A stretch of DNA of 64,000 nucleotides. It comes from Methylobacterium iners (lineage in GTDB: Bacteria > Pseudomonadota > Alphaproteobacteria > Rhizobiales > Beijerinckiaceae). Shown piece by piece: positions 10,355-20,563 of the stretch (positions are counted from its first letter, which is position 1; every line of letters begins with the position of its first letter). The position numbers and the translations under genes were made by a program. The stretch lies in contig NZ_BPQP01000004.1 in the NCBI RefSeq assembly GCF_022179305.1, forward strand, positions 62,001-126,000, in the 5' to 3' direction. The notes beneath the pieces are model-generated. The model was not told where the DNA came from, made no database searches, and saw only the letters and a list, made by a program, of their open reading frames with translations.

Positions 10355-10380
10355 CGGCCCCTGACGCGTGTCAGGGGCCG
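10355..10380. terminator. Bidirectional intrinsic terminator
   Basis: CGGCCCCTGAC (10355-10365) pairs perfectly with GTCAGGGGCCG (10370-10380) around a 4-nt loop. It lies between the convergent maeB and membrane-protein genes. Read on the minus strand it is followed by TTGTCGTTT, so termination is best supported for the leftward gene. Confidence 0.7.
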
Positions 10381-10403
10381 CTGCGTCGCGTCTACCGGGA
10401 AGA

Positions 10404-11324
10404 TCAGGCCCGGCGCACGGTCTCCTGCGTACGCAGGCCCGGTGCGACGGTGCCGAGGCGGCCCCCGAAGAACGCCGCGATCGCGCCGAGGATGAGCGCC
10501 AGCGCCGCGTAGAGGGCGCCCTGCGACGCCGCCGAGCGGGTCGCTTCGGCCGCCTCCGCCGCCTTCTGCTTTCCGTCGGCGAGGGCCTGCGTGTATTGCT
10601 TCTGGTAGTCCTGGATCTGGGTCCGCGCCTGGTCGACCGGGATCCCCTGCGCCTTGGCGAGGGCATCGGCGGCCTTGGCCTCGGCACCGGCCTTCTGCGC
10701 CTGGTCGCCGGTCAGGGCCGCGCGGATGGCGCTGGCCGCTGCGTCACGCAGGGCGGCGGGGTCCTGTCCGCCGCTGGACTGGCGGACCTGTGTCTCGATG
10801 CCGCTCAGCGGGTCCGAAAGCTTCGTCAGCGAGGGAGCCGCCGCCTGCGCCGCCGTCTGCACGGTCCCGCCGATCGCCTGCCCCGCGCTACCCAGCGTGC
10901 TGCTGATCGTGTTGAAGGCGCCGCCGACGAGCCCGCCCGCCGCGGAGGTCAGCAAGTAGACGATGAGAAGTGTGGTCACCGCCCAGGCGACCAGGCCGTG
11001 ATAGCCGGCCGTGGAGGCCACCGGCCTGCCGGACAGCCGCCCGGCCAGGAAGCCGCCCGCGAGCGAGGCGAGGATGCCGGAGATCACCCACCACAGGCCC
11101 GCGCCCAGGGAGATCGAGCTCGCGGCCGGCGTATCGTTCCCCGTCGGGTTGAGGGTTGCGAGCCCGACCCCGAGACCGATCATGTTGAGGATGAGCTGGA
11201 CCACGAGCGCCGCGACGGCACCCGCGAGGATGGCGCCCCAGGAGACCTGATGAAGGTCGGCGGCGCGGGATTCGAGCGCCGAACCCGTCTCGACGACGGG
11301 GTGAAGGGTGGTTGATGTGGCCAC
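10404..11324 (-). CDS. PhnA-like inner-membrane protein
   Basis: The 306-residue protein has four to five predicted membrane helices (about 28-50, 75-98, 112-135 and the C-terminal ALYAALALILGAIAAFFGG) and a soluble Gln/Ala-rich stretch from about 140 to 255 with a probable coiled coil. Close homologues in Rhizobiales are often labelled PhnA-like, a name that does not prove a role in phosphonate use. The ATG at 11324 follows a purine-rich site (GGAGTTCC). A 312-bp AT-richer region lies upstream. Function unknown; a stress-related envelope role is a guess. Confidence 0.78.
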   Translation of the reverse strand: MATSTTLHPVVETGSALESRAADLHQVSWGAILAGAVAALVVQLILNMIGLGVGLATLNPTGNDTPAASSISLGAGLWWVISGILASLAGGFLAGRLSGRPVASTAGYHGLVAWAVTTLLIVYLLTSAAGGLVGGAFNTISSTLGSAGQAIGGTVQTAAQAAAPSLTKLSDPLSGIETQVRQSSGGQDPAALRDAAASAIRAALTGDQAQKAGAEAKAADALAKAQGIPVDQARTQIQDYQKQYTQALADGKQKAAEAAEATRSAASQGALYAALALILGAIAAFFGGRLGTVAPGLRTQETVRRA

Positions 11325-11636
11325 GGCAGGAACTCCTTACGACGATGCGCCGGTCTCATGATGCGTGTTCGGCAGGGCGGCGGTGACACGCTTTGCGGGA
11401 CCGCATCCGTGGGATGCGTCGTGCGTCACCCGCTTCTGGTCTCGAACCGTTGTCTCCGGCTCGATCGTGCCTCAAACACGAACGCTCAACGTGCGCAGCG
11501 GGAAATTGTTCTGCGATTTATCTTCTAAAATAATGTCCTAGTCGGAATTATCGCTTCGTTAGCAAAACGAGACCGGCTCGATAGACCAAGTCCAGCTTGC
11601 GGCGATCCGAGGAATCAGCAGTCCGTTATTGATGGT
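11325..11636. promoter_or_regulatory. Intergenic region with probable promoters
   Basis: No gene is visible in these 312 bp. The centre (about 11505-11575) is distinctly AT rich for this genome. On the minus strand a weak stress-sigma-like pair, AGAAC (11512-11508) and CGTT (11491-11488), is spaced 16 nt apart and faces the membrane-protein gene. It resembles the alphaproteobacterial EcfG pattern GGAAC-N16/17-CGTT with one mismatch. Confidence 0.3.
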
Positions 11637-13151
11637 TCAGACGATCTCGACGCGTCCGTCGAGGCCGATGATGCGGCCGAGGCCGCGAACGCGGTTGAGG
11701 AGGCGCTCGCCCGCGAGCGCGTCCCAGGCCGCGGGGATCTGCAAGACGACGCGGCCGTCTTGCGCGATGACGGGCATGCGGGGCAGCGTGCCCGCCATGC
11801 CGGCGGAGACGGGGAAGGCGACGCGCAACAGGCCGCCGAGCAGGCGGGCGCGCTCGAAGAGGCGCGGCCCGACGAGGCCCCGGAGCATCGGGCTCGCCCG
11901 CTCGGGCGCGACGCCCTCGTGGCGGAAATAGACCGCCAGCGCGAGGTAGGCGCGACCGGGATGGTCGGTCCCGACAAAGGCGGCGTGTGTGATCACGTTG
12001 ACGCTCTGGTCGCCGCGATAATCGGGGTGCGCCCGCCAGCCGATGTCGGAGAGCAGGCAGGCGGCGTGACGCAGGCGCCGCTCGTCGGCGGTCTCGGGAC
12101 CGTCGAGGGTTTCGACGAAGCGGTCCGTCCAGGCGATGAGCTCCTCGCCGTGCCCGGGCGAGCGGGCGCGCAGCGCGTTCAGCTCCCTGGCCGCGACGAG
12201 GAGGGGGTCGGCGGCGCGGACCTCCCGATCCAGCCGCTCGTAGAGGAGCCCCTCGCGCACGCCGCTCGCCGAGATCGCGATCTCGCGGGGGCGCCCGAAC
12301 CGGATGATCTCTTCCAGCACCAGGGCGCCGTAGGCCAGGAGCGGCCGGCGCGCCTCCGAGATGCTCTCGACGTCGGTGAGCAGCGCCGCGTCGGTGTTCT
12401 CGACGACCTGCAGGAAGTTGAGCTCGTCGGAAGGCTCGATGCTGTAGCCGTGCATGACGTGAAGCGGGTAGCCGCGCGCGGCCTGGTGCAGGCGGGCCAG
12501 CGCCCGCCAGGTTCCGCCGACCGCGTAGAAGCTGCGGCCGCGCAGGGTCTGCAGTTGGGGCTCGGCCCGCTTCAGGTGCTCGCGGACGATCTTGAGCGCC
12601 TTCTTGGTCGAGCCGCCGGAGAGGTCCTGGAGCGCGAGGCCGCCGAGCGGCATGGTCACGCCCTGCCCCATCGTCGCGCCGCGGACGTCGACGAGTTCGA
12701 GGGAGCCCCCGCCGAGATCGCCGACGACGCCGTCGGGCGCGTGGAAGCCGGAGACCACGCCTAGCGCCGACAGTTCCGCCTCGCGCCGGCCCGACAGAAG
12801 CTCGATCGGGTGGCCGCAGGCCGTCTCGGCCGCCGCCAGGAAGGCCGGCCCGTTCTCCGCGTCGCGGGAAGCGGCCGTCGCGAGCACGAAGACGTGGGCC
12901 GTCTGCATGATGTCGCAGAGCACCCGGAATCGCGCCAGCGCCGCCAGAGCGCGCCGCACCGCCTCCTCGTTCAGCCGCCCCGTCGTGAGGACGTTGCGTC
13001 CGAGGCCGCAGAGCACCTTCTCGTTGTAGATCGGGGTCGGCGCCCGGGTGAGCCCGTCATAGGCGACGAGCCGGACCGAGTTCGAGCCGATGTCGATGAT
13101 CGCCACCGGCGCGGCGCCGGCCGGCTTCGAGTCAGCGCGGAAGAGGCCCAT
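11637..13151 (-). CDS. ppx: Exopolyphosphatase (Ppx/GppA family)
   Basis: The enzyme removes terminal phosphate from polyphosphate (or acts on pppGpp). The 504-residue protein starts with the actin-like phosphate-binding loop VAIIDIGSNSVRLVAYDG, has the second loop VVGDLGGGSLELVDV near residue 140, and a C-terminal helical HD-like region from about 330 (RLRHAACLLSDIGWRAHPDY). The start at 13151 is the family start. It lies 22 bp downstream of ppk in the same direction, so synthesis and breakdown of polyphosphate are co-encoded. Confidence 0.93.
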   Translation of the reverse strand: MGLFRADSKPAGAAPVAIIDIGSNSVRLVAYDGLTRAPTPIYNEKVLCGLGRNVLTTGRLNEEAVRRALAALARFRVLCDIMQTAHVFVLATAASRDAENGPAFLAAAETACGHPIELLSGRREAELSALGVVSGFHAPDGVVGDLGGGSLELVDVRGATMGQGVTMPLGGLALQDLSGGSTKKALKIVREHLKRAEPQLQTLRGRSFYAVGGTWRALARLHQAARGYPLHVMHGYSIEPSDELNFLQVVENTDAALLTDVESISEARRPLLAYGALVLEEIIRFGRPREIAISASGVREGLLYERLDREVRAADPLLVAARELNALRARSPGHGEELIAWTDRFVETLDGPETADERRLRHAACLLSDIGWRAHPDYRGDQSVNVITHAAFVGTDHPGRAYLALAVYFRHEGVAPERASPMLRGLVGPRLFERARLLGGLLRVAFPVSAGMAGTLPRMPVIAQDGRVVLQIPAAWDALAGERLLNRVRGLGRIIGLDGRVEIV

Positions 13152-13173
13152 CCAGGGTCCTTTTGAAGGTCGG

Positions 13174-15594
13174 TCAGCTGCGCTGCGCTCGGCGGCTCAA
13201 CGCGCGTGGGCTCGACTTCTTGGACGACTTGCCACGCCCGGAGAGGCTCGGATTCGTCATGAAATACTTGTGCGCGTTGAAGGCCTCCTCGCCGCCCACC
13301 GGCTGGATCCGCTCGCTCGCACCGGACGCCAGTACACGCCAGCTCTGGCGGTTGTCGAGGAGGTTGGCCAGCATGATCTGGTCGAGAACCTGCTGGTGCA
13401 CGGTCTGATTGGTGATCGGCAGAAGCGCCTCGACCCGGCGGTCGAGGTTCCGGCTCATCAGGTCGGCGGACGAGATGTAGACCGTCGCCTTCGGGTGGGG
13501 CAGGCCGTAGCCGTTGCCGAAGGCATAGACCCGGCCGTGCTCCAGGAAGCGGCCGACGATGGACTTCACGCGGATGCCCTCCGACAGGCCCGGGATGCCG
13601 GGGCGCAGGCAGCAGATGCCGCGCACCACGCAATCGATCTGCGCGCCGGCGCAGGAGGCGTCGTAGAGCGCATCGATGATGGCCTGGTCGACGAGGGAGT
13701 TGCACTTGATCCAGATCGCGGCCGGCCGCCCGGCCTGGGCATGCGCGACCTCCGCGGCGATGTTCTCGAGGAGCCGCGCCTTCGCGGTCAGCGGCGAGAC
13801 CGACATGCGCTCCAGCTCGGCCGGTTCGGCGTAGCCGGTGATGAAGTTGAAGATCCGCGAGACGTCGCGGGCCACCGCCGGATCGGCCGTGAAGAAGGAC
13901 AGGTCCGTGTAGATGCGCGCGGTGATCGGGTGATAGTTGCCCGTGCCGACATGACAGTAGCTCACGAGCCGGTCGCCCTCGCGGCGCACCACCATCGAGA
14001 GCTTGGCGTGGGTCTTCAGCTCGATGAAGCCGAACACCACCTGCGCGCCGGCCTTCTCCAGGTCGCGCGCCCAGCGGATATTGGCCTCCTCGTCGAAGCG
14101 CGCCTTCAGCTCGACGAGGGCGGTCACCGACTTGCCGGCTTCCGCCGCCTCGGCCAGCGCCGCGACGATCGGCGAGTTCGAGGAGGTGCGATAGAGGGTC
14201 TGCTTGATCGCCACCACGTTCGGGTCGCGGGCGGCCTGGGTCAGGAACTGCACCACCGAATCGAAGGATTCGTAGGGGTGGTGGACGATGAAGTCCTTCT
14301 GCCGGATCGCCGCGAAGACGTCGCCGCCGCTCTCACGGATGCGCTCGGGGAAGCGCGGATTGTAGGGTTTGAATTTCAGGTCCGGCCGGTCGATCCCGAC
14401 GATCTGGGAGAGCTCGTTGAGCGCGAGCATCCCGTCGACCACGAAGACCGCGTCCGCACCGATCTCCAGCTCGTCGGCCACGAAGGCGCGAAGGTCCTCC
14501 GGCATGCCGCCCTCGACCTCGAGCCGGATCACCACGCCGCGGCGGCGCTGCTTCAGCGCGCTCTCGAAATGCAGGACGAGGTCCTCAGCCTCCTCCTCGA
14601 TCTCGAGATCGGAATCGCGAATGACCCGGAAGGCGCCCTGCCCCTTCAGGAAGTAGCCGGGAAACAGGCGCGTGGTGAACATCACGATCACCTGCTCGAT
14701 CGCGATGAACCGGGCCGTCGCGTCGCCCGTGATCTCCGGCAGGCGCACGAAGCGCTCGACCACCGCGGGCAGGCGGATCAGGGCGCGCAGCGTCCGGCCG
14801 TCGCGGGGCCGCACCATGATCAGGGCGACCGTCGCGCCGAGGTTCGGGATGAAGGGAAACGGATGCGCCGGGTCGATGGCGAGCGGCGTCAGCACGGGGA
14901 AGACGTGGGACAGGAAGTAGTCCTCGAGCCAGGCGGCATGCTCGGGCCGGAGTCCCGCCGGTTCCACGAGCTCGATTCCTACGCCTTGGAGCTCGACCCG
15001 CAGCTCGCGCCAGCGCTGCTGCTGGTCGAGGGCCAGCCGCGAGACCTCCGTCCCGATGCGGCTCAGCTGCTCGGCGGGCGTCAGCCCGTCCTGCGAGGGC
15101 TGAACCAGCCCGGCGCGGACCTGGTCGTGCAGGCCGGCTACGCGGACCATGAAGAACTCGTCGAGGTTGTTCGCCGAGATGGAGAGAAAGCGGAGCTGTT
15201 CGAGGAGCGGGTGGCTGGTGTTCGAGGCTTCCTCGAGAACGCGGTGGTTGAACTGCAGCCAGGAGAGCTCACGGTTCACGAACCGCTCCGGCGAATGGCG
15301 GAGGGATTGCCCGGCCTCCAGCACCGGCTCGCGGGCGGGATCGTCGAGCGGCGCCGGAGCGGAGACTTCCGGCTTCTGAGACGCACTCTCCTCGGGCTGC
15401 GCCTTGGCCACGGCGCGCCTCGCGGGCGGGCGCCGGGGAGCGCGAGGCCGGGTCGCTGCGGAGGCCTTGCGCGCGGTTCGGGTCCTGGGCGTACCGGCTG
15501 CGGCAGGGCGGGCGGAGGGCTCCTGGCCGGCGTCATCACGTGCCGGTGGGCTGTCCGTGTCCCGGGCGATCGCGTCCGCTTCCATCTCCGCCAA
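13174..15594 (-). CDS. ppk1: Polyphosphate kinase 1
   Basis: Ppk1 polymerises ATP gamma-phosphate into polyphosphate. The product is about 806 residues. An Ala/Arg/Pro-rich N-terminal extension of roughly 90 residues precedes the PPK N domain ([20 protein letters not shown]). Catalytic His regions are visible at [16 protein letters not shown] and [20 protein letters not shown]. The start is uncertain: a TTG at 15594 has AGGAG at good spacing, while the ATG at 15585 has only an adjacent GGAG. The extension is longer than in most PPK1 proteins and may be disordered. It lies downstream of hdaA and upstream of ppx. Confidence 0.94.
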   Translation of the reverse strand: MAEMEADAIARDTDSPPARDDAGQEPSARPAAAGTPRTRTARKASAATRPRAPRRPPARRAVAKAQPEESASQKPEVSAPAPLDDPAREPVLEAGQSLRHSPERFVNRELSWLQFNHRVLEEASNTSHPLLEQLRFLSISANNLDEFFMVRVAGLHDQVRAGLVQPSQDGLTPAEQLSRIGTEVSRLALDQQQRWRELRVELQGVGIELVEPAGLRPEHAAWLEDYFLSHVFPVLTPLAIDPAHPFPFIPNLGATVALIMVRPRDGRTLRALIRLPAVVERFVRLPEITGDATARFIAIEQVIVMFTTRLFPGYFLKGQGAFRVIRDSDLEIEEEAEDLVLHFESALKQRRRGVVIRLEVEGGMPEDLRAFVADELEIGADAVFVVDGMLALNELSQIVGIDRPDLKFKPYNPRFPERIRESGGDVFAAIRQKDFIVHHPYESFDSVVQFLTQAARDPNVVAIKQTLYRTSSNSPIVAALAEAAEAGKSVTALVELKARFDEEANIRWARDLEKAGAQVVFGFIELKTHAKLSMVVRREGDRLVSYCHVGTGNYHPITARIYTDLSFFTADPAVARDVSRIFNFITGYAEPAELERMSVSPLTAKARLLENIAAEVAHAQAGRPAAIWIKCNSLVDQAIIDALYDASCAGAQIDCVVRGICCLRPGIPGLSEGIRVKSIVGRFLEHGRVYAFGNGYGLPHPKATVYISSADLMSRNLDRRVEALLPITNQTVHQQVLDQIMLANLLDNRQSWRVLASGASERIQPVGGEEAFNAHKYFMTNPSLSGRGKSSKKSSPRALSRRAQRS

Positions 15595-15686
15595 AGACCA
15601 TCTCCTCTGCTCGCCAAGGGGCGGCGTCCTAGCACGCCTCGACGCGTCGTTTGTGACAGTTGGCCGCCGATCGCGCCAGCGCCGCG

Positions 15687-16403
15687 TCACTCGGCGTCGT
15701 CATCCCCCGCCGGATCCGTCATGCCGAGACGCGCGAGGACCGCGAGCGCGAGCGGCTTGGTGATGCGGCGCCCCCGCCCGAGGGCGTCGCGGTCGAGCTC
15801 CGTCACGACGGCGCGGGCCCGGCCGAGGGAGCGGTCGATGCGCAGGGCCACGGCCTCGACGACGCTCAGGTCGACGACGAGCTGACGGTCGACGAAGAGC
15901 TTCACGATCACCGCCCGCAGCAGCGCCTCGTCCGGAGGGAGGATGGTCGCCCCCAAGGCGAGCCGCAGGCGCGAGCGGAGGTCGGCGACGGCGAGCCCCA
16001 GCGAATCGACCCCGACCGCGGAGGTGATCATGACGGGGTGCCTGCGCTCGCGGGCGAGGTTGAGGAGGTGGAACAGGGCCGCCTCGTCGCGCGAGGCGGC
16101 GCGGTCGATATCCTCGATGACGAGGGCGCCGTTCGACGCCAGGTGCGTGACGTTGGCGGCACTCACCTCGGCGGCGGGGATCGTCCAGGCATGGGCCCGC
16201 GTCGCCCAGATCGAGGCGAGGTGGCTCTTGCCGCTGCCGGGCGGGCCGGTGAGCAGGAAGACCGTCTCGGGCCAGTCGGGCCAGGCCTCGATCAGGCCGT
16301 AGGCCGCCTCGTTCGCCGGACCCACCAGAAAATCCTCGCGGCCGTAGCGCGGGTCGAGGGGCAGGTCGAAGGTGAGCTGCCGGGGCGGGCCGGGGTCGCG
16401 CAT
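15687..16403 (-). CDS. hdaA: DnaA-regulatory AAA+ protein HdaA
   Basis: The 238-residue protein is a short AAA+ ATPase of the Hda/DnaA type. In alphaproteobacteria HdaA works with the sliding clamp to promote ATP hydrolysis by DnaA and prevent over-initiation. The N-terminal RQLTFDLP matches the clamp-binding pattern QL-x-F/L-D-L. The P-loop is [18 protein letters not shown] and Walker B is [11 protein letters not shown]. There is no DnaA DNA-binding domain. Its place between the AI-2E-type membrane protein and ppk is a familiar alphaproteobacterial order. Confidence 0.92.
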   Translation of the reverse strand: MRDPGPPRQLTFDLPLDPRYGREDFLVGPANEAAYGLIEAWPDWPETVFLLTGPPGSGKSHLASIWATRAHAWTIPAAEVSAANVTHLASNGALVIEDIDRAASRDEAALFHLLNLARERRHPVMITSAVGVDSLGLAVADLRSRLRLALGATILPPDEALLRAVIVKLFVDRQLVVDLSVVEAVALRIDRSLGRARAVVTELDRDALGRGRRITKPLALAVLARLGMTDPAGDDDAE

Positions 16404-16409
16404 GGGTGC

Positions 16410-17573
16410 CTACATCTCGGGCTTCGCCGCCACCGCCGTGCCGCTGCCGTGATAGAGCGGACTCTGCAGATAGCGGCGCAGGGCGAAGCGCACGAGCACG
16501 CCGATCGAGGCCGCCACCGGCACCGCGATGAGGAGGCCGAGGAACCCGAACAGGGAGCCGAAGGCGAGCAGCGCGAACATGAGCCAGACGGGGTGCAGGC
16601 CGACCGAATCGCCGACGAGCTTCGGCGAGATCACGTTGCCCTCCAGGAACTGCCCGAGCAGGAAGACGCCGATCGTCAGTCCGATATGGAGCCAGTCGGA
16701 GTTCGGCCAGTACTGGACGAGCGCCACGCCGACCGAGAGGAGGAAGCCGGTGAGCGTGCCGACGTAGGGGATGAAGGTGAGGAACCCGGCGATGAGCCCG
16801 ATCAGGACACCGAAATTCAGCCCGACGAGGAACAGGCCCACCGCGTAGAAGGTGCCCAGAATCAGGCAGACCAGCGTCTGCCCGCGCAGGAAGCCGGTGA
16901 TCGCGGCGTCGACCTCGCGTCCCAGGCAGCGGACGGTGTCGCGATGGCGGGGCGGCACCCAGCCGTCGATCTTGGCCACCATCCGGTCCCAGTCGACCAG
17001 GATGTAGAAGGCGACGACCGGCGTCACGACGAGCAGCGAGGCGATCGAGATCAGGGCCTGCCCGCCCGACCAGAGCGAGCGCAGGAAGGTCATCATCCAG
17101 GTGCCGCCCTGGCTCACCAGGGTGCCGACCGAGGATTGCAGGTCGTTGAGCACGTCGGTGCCGCCGACCCGCTCGAGCAGCGGGCCCGCCCGCTCGACGA
17201 CGATGCCCTGGAGCCGGGAGATCGCGCCCGGCAGCGTCTCGATCAGTCCCGCGACCTGCTTGGCCGCGATGGGCGCGACGATCAGCAGGGTCAAGAGGAG
17301 GGCGACCACGAACAGGGCCAGGATGAGAAGCGAGGCGGTGAGCCGCCCGAGGCCCATCCGCTGCAGCCGGTCGGCCAGGGGATCAAGCAGGTAGGCGAGC
17401 GCGAGGCCCGCCGCGAAGGGCAGGATCACGTCCCGCAGCAGGTAGAGCAGCAGCACGGCCACCGCGAGGGCCGCCAGTCCGATCATCGCCCTGCCGCGCA
17501 TCGGCCGTCCCTCGACTCGCACCTGAACCCGTCCAGAGGTGGCGTGGGCCACGGCATGATCAAGATCATCCAT
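16410..17573 (-). CDS. AI-2E family transporter (PerM-like)
   Basis: The 387-residue protein has about eight membrane helices with the PerM/YdiK family layout: two N-terminal helices (IGLAALAVAVLLLYLLRDV), a periplasmic region (about 100-180) and a cluster of C-terminal helices including FLTFIPYVGTLTGFLLSVGV and the conserved QFLEGNVISPKLVGDSVGLHP. Members are putative permeases; signalling-molecule export is shown for only some. It is 3 bp downstream of the CDP-alcohol transferase stop and 6 bp before hdaA, so it sits within an operon. Confidence 0.9.
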   Translation of the reverse strand: MDDLDHAVAHATSGRVQVRVEGRPMRGRAMIGLAALAVAVLLLYLLRDVILPFAAGLALAYLLDPLADRLQRMGLGRLTASLLILALFVVALLLTLLIVAPIAAKQVAGLIETLPGAISRLQGIVVERAGPLLERVGGTDVLNDLQSSVGTLVSQGGTWMMTFLRSLWSGGQALISIASLLVVTPVVAFYILVDWDRMVAKIDGWVPPRHRDTVRCLGREVDAAITGFLRGQTLVCLILGTFYAVGLFLVGLNFGVLIGLIAGFLTFIPYVGTLTGFLLSVGVALVQYWPNSDWLHIGLTIGVFLLGQFLEGNVISPKLVGDSVGLHPVWLMFALLAFGSLFGFLGLLIAVPVAASIGVLVRFALRRYLQSPLYHGSGTAVAAKPEM

Positions 17574-17576
17574 CGC

Positions 17577-18113
17577 TCAAGCCTCCGCCGCCATATGGCG
17601 CAACCATACCCGGAAATAAGCCATGGCCGACAGGCCGGTGAGGACCGCGACGGTCACCATCGCCCACGGCGCCACGGCACCCGGCCCCGCTCCCCAGGCC
17701 TTGGCGCCGAGAACGAAGGCCGCGAGGGCGATCTGCACCGCCGTGTTGAGCTTGCTGACCAGCAGCGGCCGGATGGCCACCGGTCGATCCATCAACCAGG
17801 AGATCATGATTGCGCACAAGATCATCGCATCGCGCGACACCACCACGATCGCGAGCCAGGGCGGCAGCACGCCCTGGACGGCGAGTGCCACGTAGATCGA
17901 GACGAGGAGCGCCTTGTCGGCCAGCGGATCGATATAGGCGCCGAGCTCGCTCTTCATGGCGAAGCGCCGGGCGATGAAGCCGTCCACGGCGTCGGAGATG
18001 CCGGCGACCAGGAAGGCGGCGAAGGCGAGGTCCCATGCGCCCTGCACGATCATGGCGACGACGAAGGGGACGAGGACGAGCCGTCCGATGGTGATGAGAT
18101 TCGGGATCGTCAT
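17577..18113 (-). CDS. pgsA: CDP-alcohol phosphatidyltransferase, probably PgsA
   Basis: This is an inner-membrane phospholipid enzyme of 178 residues. The full CDP-alcohol signature D-x2-DG-x2-AR-x8-G-x3-D-x3-D is visible in [12 protein letters not shown] followed by [12 protein letters not shown], and about five helices surround it. The N-terminal [16 protein letters not shown] is typical of phosphatidylglycerophosphate synthase, but the substrate cannot be proven, so the symbol is a best guess. Its ATG at 18113 overlaps the queA stop by 4 bp. Confidence 0.85.
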   Translation of the reverse strand: MTIPNLITIGRLVLVPFVVAMIVQGAWDLAFAAFLVAGISDAVDGFIARRFAMKSELGAYIDPLADKALLVSIYVALAVQGVLPPWLAIVVVSRDAMILCAIMISWLMDRPVAIRPLLVSKLNTAVQIALAAFVLGAKAWGAGPGAVAPWAMVTVAVLTGLSAMAYFRVWLRHMAAEA

Positions 18114-19219
18114 CGATCGCGCATCGTCAGGGCTCCCTGGGGCGCCGGAAACAGCAGGCTCGAATCCCCGTAGGAATAGAACCGGTAGCCCGCCGCAATG
18201 GCGTGCGCGTAGGCGGCACGCATCGTGTCGAGCCCGGAGAAGGCGCAGACCAGCATGAAGAGGGTCGAGCGCGGCAGGTGGAAGTTCGTCATCAGGGCGT
18301 CGACCGAGCGGATCGGCCGGCCCGGCGTGAGGAAGATCCCCGTGGCGCCGGAATAGGCGTGCAGCCGGCCCTCCTCGTTCACTGCGCTCTCCAACAGGCG
18401 GAGCGCCGTCGTGCCGACGGCGATGATCCGGCCGCCCGCTGCGCGCACCCGGTTGAGGGAAGCGGCCGTCGCCTCGTCGAGGATGCCGATCTCGGCATGC
18501 ATGCGGTGGTCGTCGGTGTCCTCTGCCTTGACCGGCAGGAAGGTGCCCGCGCCGACATGCAGGGTGACGCTGTGGCGGGCGATGCCGGCCGCGTCGATGG
18601 CGGCGAGCAGCTCGGGCGAGAAGTGCAGGCCGGCGGTGGGCGCCGCGACGGCGCCCGGCTCGCGGGCATAGACGGTCTGGTAGTCGGTGGCGTCCTGACG
18701 ATCGACGGCGCGCTTGCCCGCAATGTAGGGCGGCAGGGGCAGGATGCCGACCGCCGCCACGGCCTCGTCGAGGGCAGGGCCGGAGCGGTCGAACCGGAGG
18801 GTGATCTCGCCGCCATCGCCTTTCGCGACGATCTCCGCTTCCAGGCGCCCGAGTTCGCACGGATCGCTCGCCCCCCCCTCGCCGAAGCGCACGCGATCGC
18901 CGACGGCGAGCCGCTTGGCGGGTCGGGCGAAGGCACGCCAGCGATCGGGCGCCTCGCGCAGGTGGAGCATGGCTTCCATGCGCAGGCCCGACGCGCCCGG
19001 CCGCGTGCGCAGGCCCATGAGACGGGCCGGGATGACGCGGGTGTCGTTGAAGACGAGGGCATCACCCGGGCGGAGGAGCGCCGGGAGATCGCGCACGCGA
19101 CGGTCCTCCAGATCGTCGCCGGGGCGCACCACGAGGAGGCGGCCGGAATCGCGCGGATTGGGCGGCCGCAGGGCGATGCTCGCTTCCGGCAGCTCGAAAT
19201 CGAAAAGGTCTACGCGCAT
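18110..19219 (-). CDS. queA: tRNA preQ1(34) S-adenosylmethionine ribosyltransferase-isomerase
   Basis: QueA transfers and isomerises the ribosyl part of SAM onto preQ1 at tRNA position 34, in queuosine synthesis. The 369-residue protein opens with [20 protein letters not shown] and contains [14 protein letters not shown] and [17 protein letters not shown], all characteristic. The ATG at 19219 is the family start; the frame extends 12 codons further upstream without support. It is the first gene of the leftward operon queA-pgsA-AI-2E-hdaA-ppk-ppx. Confidence 0.95.
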   Translation of the reverse strand: MRVDLFDFELPEASIALRPPNPRDSGRLLVVRPGDDLEDRRVRDLPALLRPGDALVFNDTRVIPARLMGLRTRPGASGLRMEAMLHLREAPDRWRAFARPAKRLAVGDRVRFGEGGASDPCELGRLEAEIVAKGDGGEITLRFDRSGPALDEAVAAVGILPLPPYIAGKRAVDRQDATDYQTVYAREPGAVAAPTAGLHFSPELLAAIDAAGIARHSVTLHVGAGTFLPVKAEDTDDHRMHAEIGILDEATAASLNRVRAAGGRIIAVGTTALRLLESAVNEEGRLHAYSGATGIFLTPGRPIRSVDALMTNFHLPRSTLFMLVCAFSGLDTMRAAYAHAIAAGYRFYSYGDSSLLFPAPQGALTMRDR

Positions 19220-19328
19220 AGGACGCCAACAGCACGGTTCCGCGTTGACGGGCAATGGGAGGCGGGTAGCTGGTGCGGGACCAGCGGCGATGGGCGCCTC
19301 CCTGACCCTTCACTTCCGACCGAGGGAT

Positions 19329-19583
19329 ATGAGCGTCATGACCGACGACATCGTCAAAGTTCGCCAACCGCGGATCACGCTCGATGGTCAGCTCGTCTCC
19401 TATTGCGAGCGGGAGGCGCTCCGTCTCGACGCCCTCGCCGCCCGTGCGCGCTGGGGCTGGGTCGCCCGCCGCTATGAACGGAAGGCGGCCCGCGCCCGCG
19501 CCCAGGGCGAGCGAAGCCGGTTGCGCGAGACCGCGCGGGGCCGCGGCGACGGTCCGGACGCGAGCGCCGATAGCTTCGGCTAA
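19329..19583 (+). CDS. Small charged hypothetical protein
   Basis: An 84-residue product (MSVMTDDIVKVRQPRITLDG) with a very Arg/Ala-rich C-terminal half. Starts at 19329 and 19338 are both possible. It diverges from queA across about 110 bp and sits 35 bp ahead of the cation efflux gene. No known family. The clear start after a GAGGG site and the good codon use in the first half support a real gene, but the Arg-rich tail is also what a high-GC shadow looks like. Confidence 0.5.
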   Translation: MSVMTDDIVKVRQPRITLDGQLVSYCEREALRLDALAARARWGWVARRYERKAARARAQGERSRLRETARGRGDGPDASADSFG

Positions 19584-19618
19584 AACCTTTGCCGTGGCCT
19601 TGTAGGGCTGAGCCCCGT

Positions 19619-20563
19619 ATGAGCGCGCCCGGCCGAACCGGAGTTTCCGGGCCGCGGTCGCCCCCGGACGCCGCAATGGACCGCACCCAGAAAGCCGCCC
19701 TTGCCAGCGCCGCGATCGGCGCCGGCGTGACCGGCCTCAAGTTCACGGCCTGGTGGCTCACCGGCAGCCTTGCGCTCTACTCGGACGCGCTTGAGAGCAT
19801 CATCAACGTGGTCGCGGCGATCTTCGCCTTCGCCGCCCTGCGGATCGCGGCGCAGCCGGCCGATGCCGAGCACCCTTACGGGCATCACAAGGCCGAGTTC
19901 TTCTCCGCGGTGGTCGAGGGCGCGCTAATCATCGTCGCCGCCCTGCTGATCCTGCGGGAGGCGTTCGAAGGCGTGCTGGCCCCCCAGCCGCTTGACGCCC
20001 CGCTGCTCGGCGTGGCCGTCAACGCGCTGGCCACGGCGATCAACCTCGCCTGGGCGAGCTTCCTGCTCCGCCGCGGGCGGGCCTGGAGCTCGCCCGCCCT
20101 CGTCGCCGACGCCCGTCACGTGATCGCCGACGTCGTCACCTCCGGCGGCGTGCTGCTGGGCGTGGCGCTGGTCGCGGCCACCGGCGTCCTGATCCTCGAT
20201 CCGATCATTGCCGGGCTCGTGGCCCTGAACATCGTCTGGTCGGGTTGGGTCATGGTCCGTGATTCGGTGAGCGGGCTCATGGACAAGGCCGCCCCGCCCG
20301 AGATGGCCGGCCGCATCCGCGCGCTGATCTCCGACCACGGCGCCGGCGCCCTCGAGGCCCACGACGTGCGCACGCGGCACGCAGGCCAGGCGACCTTCAT
20401 CGACTTCCACCTCGTGGTGCCCGGGGAGATGACCGTGAAGGAAAGCCACGACATCTGCGACCGCCTGGAGGCGGCGATCGAGGGCGAGATCCAGGGCGCT
20501 GTGGTCGTCATTCACGTGGAGCCCGGCGAGCACGCCAAGCAGCGCGGGGTGCCGGTGGTCTAA
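19619..20563 (+). CDS. Cation diffusion facilitator family transporter
   Basis: This inner-membrane antiporter exports divalent metals (Zn, Fe, Mn or Co) in exchange for protons. The 314-residue protein has six helices, with metal-site patterns at [17 protein letters not shown] in helix 2 and [15 protein letters not shown] in helix 5, the [17 protein letters not shown] signature, and the ferredoxin-like cytoplasmic domain from about 225 ([19 protein letters not shown]-like). The start could be the ATG at 19619 or at 19676; the longer form adds about 19 residues before [12 protein letters not shown]. It converges on lipB with a 4-bp overlap. Confidence 0.9.
   Translation: MSAPGRTGVSGPRSPPDAAMDRTQKAALASAAIGAGVTGLKFTAWWLTGSLALYSDALESIINVVAAIFAFAALRIAAQPADAEHPYGHHKAEFFSAVVEGALIIVAALLILREAFEGVLAPQPLDAPLLGVAVNALATAINLAWASFLLRRGRAWSSPALVADARHVIADVVTSGGVLLGVALVAATGVLILDPIIAGLVALNIVWSGWVMVRDSVSGLMDKAAPPEMAGRIRALISDHGAGALEAHDVRTRHAGQATFIDFHLVVPGEMTVKESHDICDRLEAAIEGEIQGAVVVIHVEPGEHAKQRGVPVV

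Noticed and set aside
13090-15885. 931-codon rightward frame opposite ppk
   Set aside because: Shadow of ppk; no recognisable motif.
15660-18173. 837-codon rightward frame opposite hdaA, the AI-2E transporter and pgsA
   Set aside because: Shadow; Glu/Asp/Arg/His-rich mirror of membrane-protein codons.
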